Assembly: GCF_900090045.1 (NCBI RefSeq)
Contig: NC_041784.1
Location: 782,501-846,500 of the forward strand
Direction of reading: 5' to 3'
Source of the DNA: Plasmodium malariae
Lineage: Eukaryota; Apicomplexa; Aconoidasida; Haemosporida; Plasmodiidae
Length of the DNA stretch: 64,000 nt
Part shown: piece after piece, positions 58,038 to 64,000 of the stretch
Position numbering within the stretch: the stretch's first letter is position 1
Layout: the number at the start of each line of letters is the position of its first letter
Translations under genes and position numbers: made by a program
The notes under the pieces: generated by a model
Told to the model about the DNA's origin: nothing
Seen by the model: the letters and a program-made list of their open reading frames with translations, nothing else
The model's database searches: none

Positions 58038-58872
58038 TTGCGAGTATTTATATGTGTACGTGTTTATGAAGGTATTTACATATGAATGCGCTTGGGCGTA
58101 GGCAGAAAAACGCTTCTTTCGCGCAACAGTGTTAGTCTAATTTGCACTTTTTTTTTTTTCTTTTTTTTTTTTTTTTAACAAATTTGATATTTTTATATAA
58201 TTCTTTACGTAATGAAATAAATTATTTTAAGGCATAACTTCAAAGCTAAATAATTATTTCATTTTATATTTATTCGTTGCTTGTGTGCATTTACCTGTAT
58301 TTATTCGCACATTTATTCAAGTTAAATTTATATTATACTGCTGTCACCTTTCTGTATATCCATATGAAACTATCAAGAATGAAGCAAGTTTCTTCCAAAT
58401 TTGAAAAAATTGCCTTTTTTAATTCTCAAAGAGTGTATGTTAAGCATTTCATTTGGCTCATTGCTATTTTGTCATAATTCACAAATACTACGTATATATC
58501 TGCTTATTTATACCCAAGCAATATATACACACCTATTACCAAACTTCATAAGATAAAAAATTAAACCGATTAATCAAAATTAGACAAGTTCCCCGCGTAT
58601 CTATCAATTGTTCCAGGATAATATAAAACTTTTATGCACTACTGTAATGTGCAACTCGCAGGAAATCCTTACAGCTACACTTGTGCGCGTAAACCGCTTT
58701 TTAAGAGGCAAACAAGTGCTACCATAAAAAAAATAAAAAAAAAATTGAAAACAGTAGAACAACAAAAGTTGTTTATTTATTTTAATTTTTACTTGAAATG
58801 TTCATTTTTTTTTTTTTTAGTTTTATTGTGTGTAGTGTGTGCAGAAATAAGCTTCACTTCCACGTATTTTTT

Positions 58873-58903
<31 letters not shown>

Positions 58904-59784
58904 TACATGAAGTGAAAACAAAAAAGGGAAAATATATAAGCATATGAAAAAGCAAAAGAAGCGGAGATAAATATTCCATTTTGAAAGTAACTATAATTAA
59001 TAAAATGAAAAGGAGATAAGAAAAAAAAAAAAAAAAAAAAAAAAAAAAGTGAAACAAAAGCCATCAGTTGGGAGTGGAGATAGGGAGAATAAATTAATAG
59101 AATGTAATAAACATAAGAAACAAATAACACAGAGCATACAACGGCGTCATGTAAATACTTTCCCGATTTTTTCCAAGTTTCTCATACGAAGTATAGTGTA
59201 TAAAAATTAAAAAGATTGACATATTGAGTAATGTGCTAATAACGAGGCAATATTATATGTAATAATGAAAACAGAGCAAGTATGACATGTACGACAAGCA
59301 TGAGAAGCATTACAAACGGTTGGTATCTTTTTTTAAAAAAAGAAAGGAAAAAACGATATGCATAATTGCCCATATATGCACATGTTTCCTCCATACACAC
59401 ACCCACACACACACACACATAAATAAATAAATTCATAAGTACATTCATTAATGCATTCATTAATTCATACATAAATGAAATAATAGGTGAATTTATATAT
59501 ACATATATATGTGCAGGTGTAGTTATAAACAAAGGCGTATGTTCTATAAAAACATAAGCATTTTTTTTTTTTTTTGGAGAATAGGATAATTAACCAATAA
59601 TTTATTTCTGAAAAAGCAATAAATAATTAAAATGTGTAGCATTTAAAATACATAGCACTTTTTGAAAATAAGGTAAATAATTAACGTATAAATTTTTTTC
59701 CTTTTTCGCAATGTGCGTGTATATAAAAATGCAAAATCGACTAATACAAAATTTTTTTAATACATTATACAATAATATAAGCAT

Positions 59785-59815
<31 letters not shown>

Positions 59816-60481
59816 AGTCATATAAAATATTTTCGTGGGGATTTTAATTAAAGGGGCCTTAATTAGCGGTGTATGTATGTATGTATGTATGTATGTATGT
59901 ATGTATGTATGTATGTATGTATGTATGTATGTATGTATGTATGTATGTATGTATGTATGTATGTATGTATGTATGTATGTATGTATGTATGTATGTATGT
60001 ATGTATGTATGTATGTATGTATGTATGTATGTATGTATGTATGTATGTATGTATGTATGTATGTATGTATGTATGTATGTATGTATGTATGTATGTATGT
60101 ATGTATGTATGTATGTATGTATGTATGTATGTATGTATGTATGTATGTATGTATGTATGTATGTATGTATGTATGTATGTATGTATGTATGTACGTATGT
60201 ATGTTATGTATGTATGTACGTATGTATGTTATGTATGTATGTACGTATGTATGTTATGTATGTATATATGTACACACATAGGGATATTTCTTTTTACGGT
60301 GAAGCATCCCTTTTAGTGCCATCCCCCATATCAGTTAAAATCCGTTCTTGAAACAATTTTCATTTTGCTGTTTGCACTTCTTCCGCTTAACTTTTCCTCT
60401 ATACTGATTTAGCATATCCATACGTATAACTTTTTAAAAATGCCTCTCACTCACCATTTCTCCGCTTCGCTAGACCTACAC
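57891..60481. other. Convergent intergenic region, ApiAP2/ubiquitin protease
   Basis: About 2.6 kb between two 3' ends. It contains a TA microsatellite near 58001-58032, A tracts near 58880-58903, 59021-59048 and 59787-59811, and the large TATG array (59871-60265). No coding-like frame is seen. Confidence 0.6.
59871..60265 (+). repeat. Giant (TATG)n microsatellite with a 25-bp higher-order end
   Basis: Bases 59871-60193 are an uninterrupted run of the tetranucleotide TATG (about 80 units). It is followed by three identical 25-bp units (60191-60215, 60216-60240, 60241-60265), each GTACGTATGTATGTTATGTA plus TGTAT. 25 is one more than a multiple of four, so each unit carries a single-base slip. 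The MYVC repeat peptides that can be read here are artefacts of the stop-free unit. Confidence 0.97.
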
Positions 60482-63400
60482 CTAATTGTAATAACTCGCA
60501 TTAGCCATGCGGATGGCCTCTTCTTCAGCGAAATTTTTATGTTCCGCTAAACCGGTAAATTTTTCATTTCTATGTGTAAATAATTGATAAAACAACAAAT
60601 AAGCATTTTTTGTATTTACTTGAGATTCATCAATAGTTGTTACGTAAGTATCATTGAAGTTATACCACTTGTCATGTAGCTTTACATAAGCAAAATAATG
60701 GCCTCCACATAATCCCCCCGTATGACAATTAACACCTATGAGTTCATATAATGGGGAATATTGCGAATCTAATTTTTTCATATGTTTTAAACCATCTTCT
60801 AAAATGTATGGTGCCATATTTAAAAATTCATTTTCCTTATGTGGATAATAAACATAAGAATCAACTTTTGTTCTTAACCATCTATTTGTATTATTAAATC
60901 TTTTTAAATGTAATATTAATATAATAGGCATACGAAATAAATCTAATTTTTTATATGCCTGTACATGTAATTTACAATTACCACAATACCAAGTATTATT
61001 TTCATCTAAATGTTCTTCTTCTGAAAAAAGCTTTAGGCAAGTATCTATACCATATCTTTCTTCTAAATCAACAAATGTTAATGTTTTTATGTCTAATGAC
61101 AACTCATCATCTATTCCATTACTATTTAGATGTATAATTATAAGTCTTTTTTCATCTGAGTTTTTTATATAATCAGATAAATATGTTCCGTCTTTTTTTA
61201 ATTCTAAACCTAGATTATCCTTAGGTGTCCATTCCTCTTTTAAATTATAAGATGGAATATACAAAGTAAGTTTATCTAAAAAGCCATCATCATATCTATT
61301 ATTTAAATTATTCTTTGTCTCTGAGTGATTCTCTTCATTAATTGGGTTTAAACCATTACCTATGCAATTTCCTCCATCAGTACTAACACTATCTTTCTTA
61401 GTGCTTTCTCTATCACTATTCTGTGTGTGTTTACTCTTATAATACAGCTTATTATTACTGTACTGAAATTTGCCATCTACATTTTTTAGTATCCTATCAG
61501 CACTTCCTGTTACTGCCACTGCTGTGGTTGCAGCTGCAGTGGCCTCTGCCATTGCGGCTGTTTTTGTTGTGCTCTTTGTGTATGCATACTTTACCTTAGC
61601 ATATAAGTCGGCCAGAGTAAAATTAAAAGGTACATTAAAGAGAAGGGGAAGATCATTATTTTTCATCTTGTATAGCAACTGCTCATCTTTGTTAAGAGGA
61701 ACGATTAAGACGGAAAAATATTTATCATGAAGATTGTTGAAATCTTGATTGAAAAAGATCTTATCCTTTAGCAGTTCATCGTACGAAATGTGTTCAGACG
61801 TAGCTATTACATTATTATTATTACTATTAGTAATAGTGGTCGAAGTAGTTGTAGTAGCAGTAGTAGTGGTGGTAGTAGTGGTATTATTTTTATTTAATCC
61901 ATTGGAATCACTTAAGAAGGTAGTTGCAGTTACTTCATTTATGTTGTTGTTCATTTCATTTGATTCCCCTGTGTCTTCATAACCTTCTTCTACATCCTCC
62001 TCTTGATATATTTTTTCCCCTTTCCTCATTTGATTGGATGAAGGTAACAGCCCCTTTCTCTTCTTAATTATCTTATTAGTGCACTGCTTACTTTTGACTG
62101 TTTTTTTCGTTTCATTGTTATTTTCGTTTTTTGCATTCATTTCTTCATCCTTCAGACTTGTATTATTAGTTGTGACTGTTGAGTTTGTAAGTACTTCTAA
62201 GTGCTCATCTCCCTTTAATTCCATATTTTTATCTATTAAATGTGTACAGAATTTTGGAAGAATAAATACAAAAATATGACTAATTCCCTTTCCATTTCTT
62301 GTATGCGGTTCTGCTACAAAATCGCTATTGTTTAATACTTGAAAAAAATTATTACACGCTAAATTTTTAAATTTTGTATAAAGGAAGCACAGGTTGTTAA
62401 TCTCTAATTCCTCAATTGTGTTTATGTTACACATGGCACATATGCTCTCATAAATACTGTTTATATCTTGTTCCCTTAAGTTGTTTGTTGTCTTGGATTT
62501 GTTTTTTATAGCGTCCGCGCAGCTGCTGCTATTCCCACCACCTTGGTCATCGTCATTGTCGTTCGCCTCGTCGTCATCCTGCTCATCGCCCTCGTCGACA
62601 TCATCGTAAAATTCATTTTTATCGTCCAGCAATTTGGCGTGAAAATTAAATGCATTGTTTCCTTCGTGGGGGTACCTATTGTTCTTTATTATGCACTTAC
62701 TATGTAGTAAGATATTTTTTCTTTTATTTTTTAAATTTTTAATAATATTTAAAAAAAAGATTTTTAATTTTAAGACTTCTTGTGATCCATTAAAGGAGCA
62801 AGAAAATCTCATAGCAATTGGGAAATCCCTATTTAATATAACATGAAACCAAATTCGATGATTTTTTTTTGGAGGTAAAGGAATGGATAAATACATAAAT
62901 GGATCAAAAGTTATACTCACTTTTTTACATTTTGGACATTGTAATCTTGATCTATATTGACCTTGAAACAAATCTACAATAATAGAATTATTAATTTCTT
63001 TATGTCTATTCCAAGATGCTTCAGCAACATCAACATCTAATTTATCTACTCCTCCTTGTAATTTCTCTTCATAGTATGGTTTTTTTCGAATCAAATTTAA
63101 ATCCTCATGTAATCCATCTAAAAGAAATGCTAATAATTCTTGAGAATCATGTTGTTGATAACCATAAAACTCATCTCTTTTCTCACTTATAGCTTGTTTT
63201 AATGCCTTAGGTGCGTAAGGTTCATCTCTCTTATTTATTTTCCACAATTCATGTAACGTTTCATAGTATGCCTTTGCTAATCGTCCATGTTGACCTACTG
63301 GATTGGAATAATTTATATGATCCCAGAATTTACCACTTAAAAAATAATTTGAAAATTTTAAAATTTTTGCCAAACATTGTAGGGATGAATTTAAAAAACA

Positions 63401-63805
63401 TGTATTTCCTAAGTTAATTAGACCCCTGTCCCCCCCATGCTCAAAAATATAACTTATACTCGCATTATTCATACCGCTTCCAATACTGCCAACATTGCCA
63501 CTATAATTTTGTATATCTTCATTTCCTTTTCTCCTGCTACCTTCTATGTCTCTTCTCATGTAGTTGGTTTCATTTTGGTACATTAAACATTTAATATCTG
63601 GCCTTTCATGAGTTATTAACAAACAACTTGTCTCATCAATATTGTATTCACATACCTTCTTATGTAAAGGAAACTCTGTACTATCATGCAGATACAAGCA
63701 ATCCCAGCTCTTCTCTCTTTTGCTATCATAATTGTCTGCATAAAATAAGTTTTTCTTGAAACTCGACTTGTCAAAATTGCTGATTATCTGAGATGGAAAA
63801 GAAAG

Positions 63806-63836
<31 letters not shown>

Positions 63837-64000
63837 AATGCAAAATGGAGCAAACAAAATGGGAAAACAAAGAACGATACACATAACATAAAACATTATT
63901 TATACTAGAAAATATTAAACAAATTTAAGATCGATATACAAAAATATGCAACTCATGCAAAAAAAAAACTATTACCTCCTTAATGACCATTTCTATAGTG
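60482..64000 (-). CDS. Ubiquitin-specific protease (USP/UBP family), 5' end beyond the window
   Basis: Exon 2 is 63787-60482 (1101 residues). An upstream exon ends at 63976 (ATG GTC ATT AAG GAG, then GTAATA) and is open to the right edge, so the true start may lie outside. The intron is 188 bases (acceptor CTCAG at 63788). The Cys box is GLINLGNTCFLNSSLQ with the catalytic Cys codon at 63398-63400. The His box is GGLCGGHYFAYV with the His codon at 60698-60700, followed by WYNFNDTYV. Two CxxC pairs (LQCPKCKK, WYCGNCKL) form the zinc site. The catalytic fold is interrupted by several hundred residues of low complexity, including a run of Thr. USPs remove ubiquitin from proteins; substrates cannot be read here. 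It is tail-to-tail with the ApiAP2 gene. Position matches the P. falciparum ubiquitin C-terminal hydrolase gene next to AP2-O2. Confidence 0.92.

Noticed and set aside
59835..60351. Three overlapping MYVC-repeat proteins
   Set aside because: They arise because TATG repeats contain no stop codon in any frame. There is no non-repeat coding part.
63788..63889. Extension of the ubiquitin protease exon with a Phe-rich peptide
   Set aside because: The stretch is a pyrimidine tract ending in CTCAG; it is the intron before exon 2, not coding sequence.

Overview
The window is nuclear DNA of a malaria parasite (Plasmodium). Signs of this are AT-rich intergenic DNA full of poly(dA)/poly(dT) tracts and short tandem repeats, low-complexity inserts inside otherwise conserved proteins, short AT-rich introns with GT..AG ends, ApiAP2 proteins, and an apicortin gene. 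From memory, the gene order matches a block of P. falciparum chromosome 5 (about PF3D7_0516700 to PF3D7_0517800). The intergenic DNA looks less AT-extreme than P. falciparum, so P. malariae, P. ovale or a related species is more likely. I cannot fix the species by reading.

Left part (1-22 kb): an ApiAP2-like gene whose 5' end lies off the window (+), apicortin (+), translation initiation factor eIF3 subunit B (-), F-actin capping protein beta (+) and a UDP-sugar pyrophosphorylase-type uridylyltransferase (+). Middle (22-40 kb): FACT histone chaperone subunit SPT16 (-, three exons), SR-family splicing factor SR1 (+, two exons), a conserved protein with beta-propeller-like repeats whose frame is broken at a 19-A tract (+), and a conserved protein of unknown function (+). 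Right part (41-64 kb): ribosomal proteins L12 and L2 (+, each with a tiny first exon), a 6 kb ApiAP2 gene with two AP2 domains and a C-terminal ACDC domain, matching the AP2-O2 locus (+), and a ubiquitin-specific protease (-) whose first exon runs off the right edge.

The genes are not a pathway. They are housekeeping and regulatory functions (translation, ribosome, chromatin, splicing, transcription factors, cytoskeleton, sugar nucleotides, deubiquitination) with their own promoters in 1-6 kb intergenic regions. I see no mobile element, CRISPR array, tRNA or rRNA gene.

The items most worth checking are: the 5' ApiAP2-like protein with two AP2-like domains; the poly-A frameshift gene at 34755-36814; repeat units that each carry an in-frame ATG at the start of capping protein beta; a possible unannotated spliced small gene at 47433-47957; an isolated coding-like island at 33387-33551; and a tetranucleotide array of more than 320 bp at 59871-60193.
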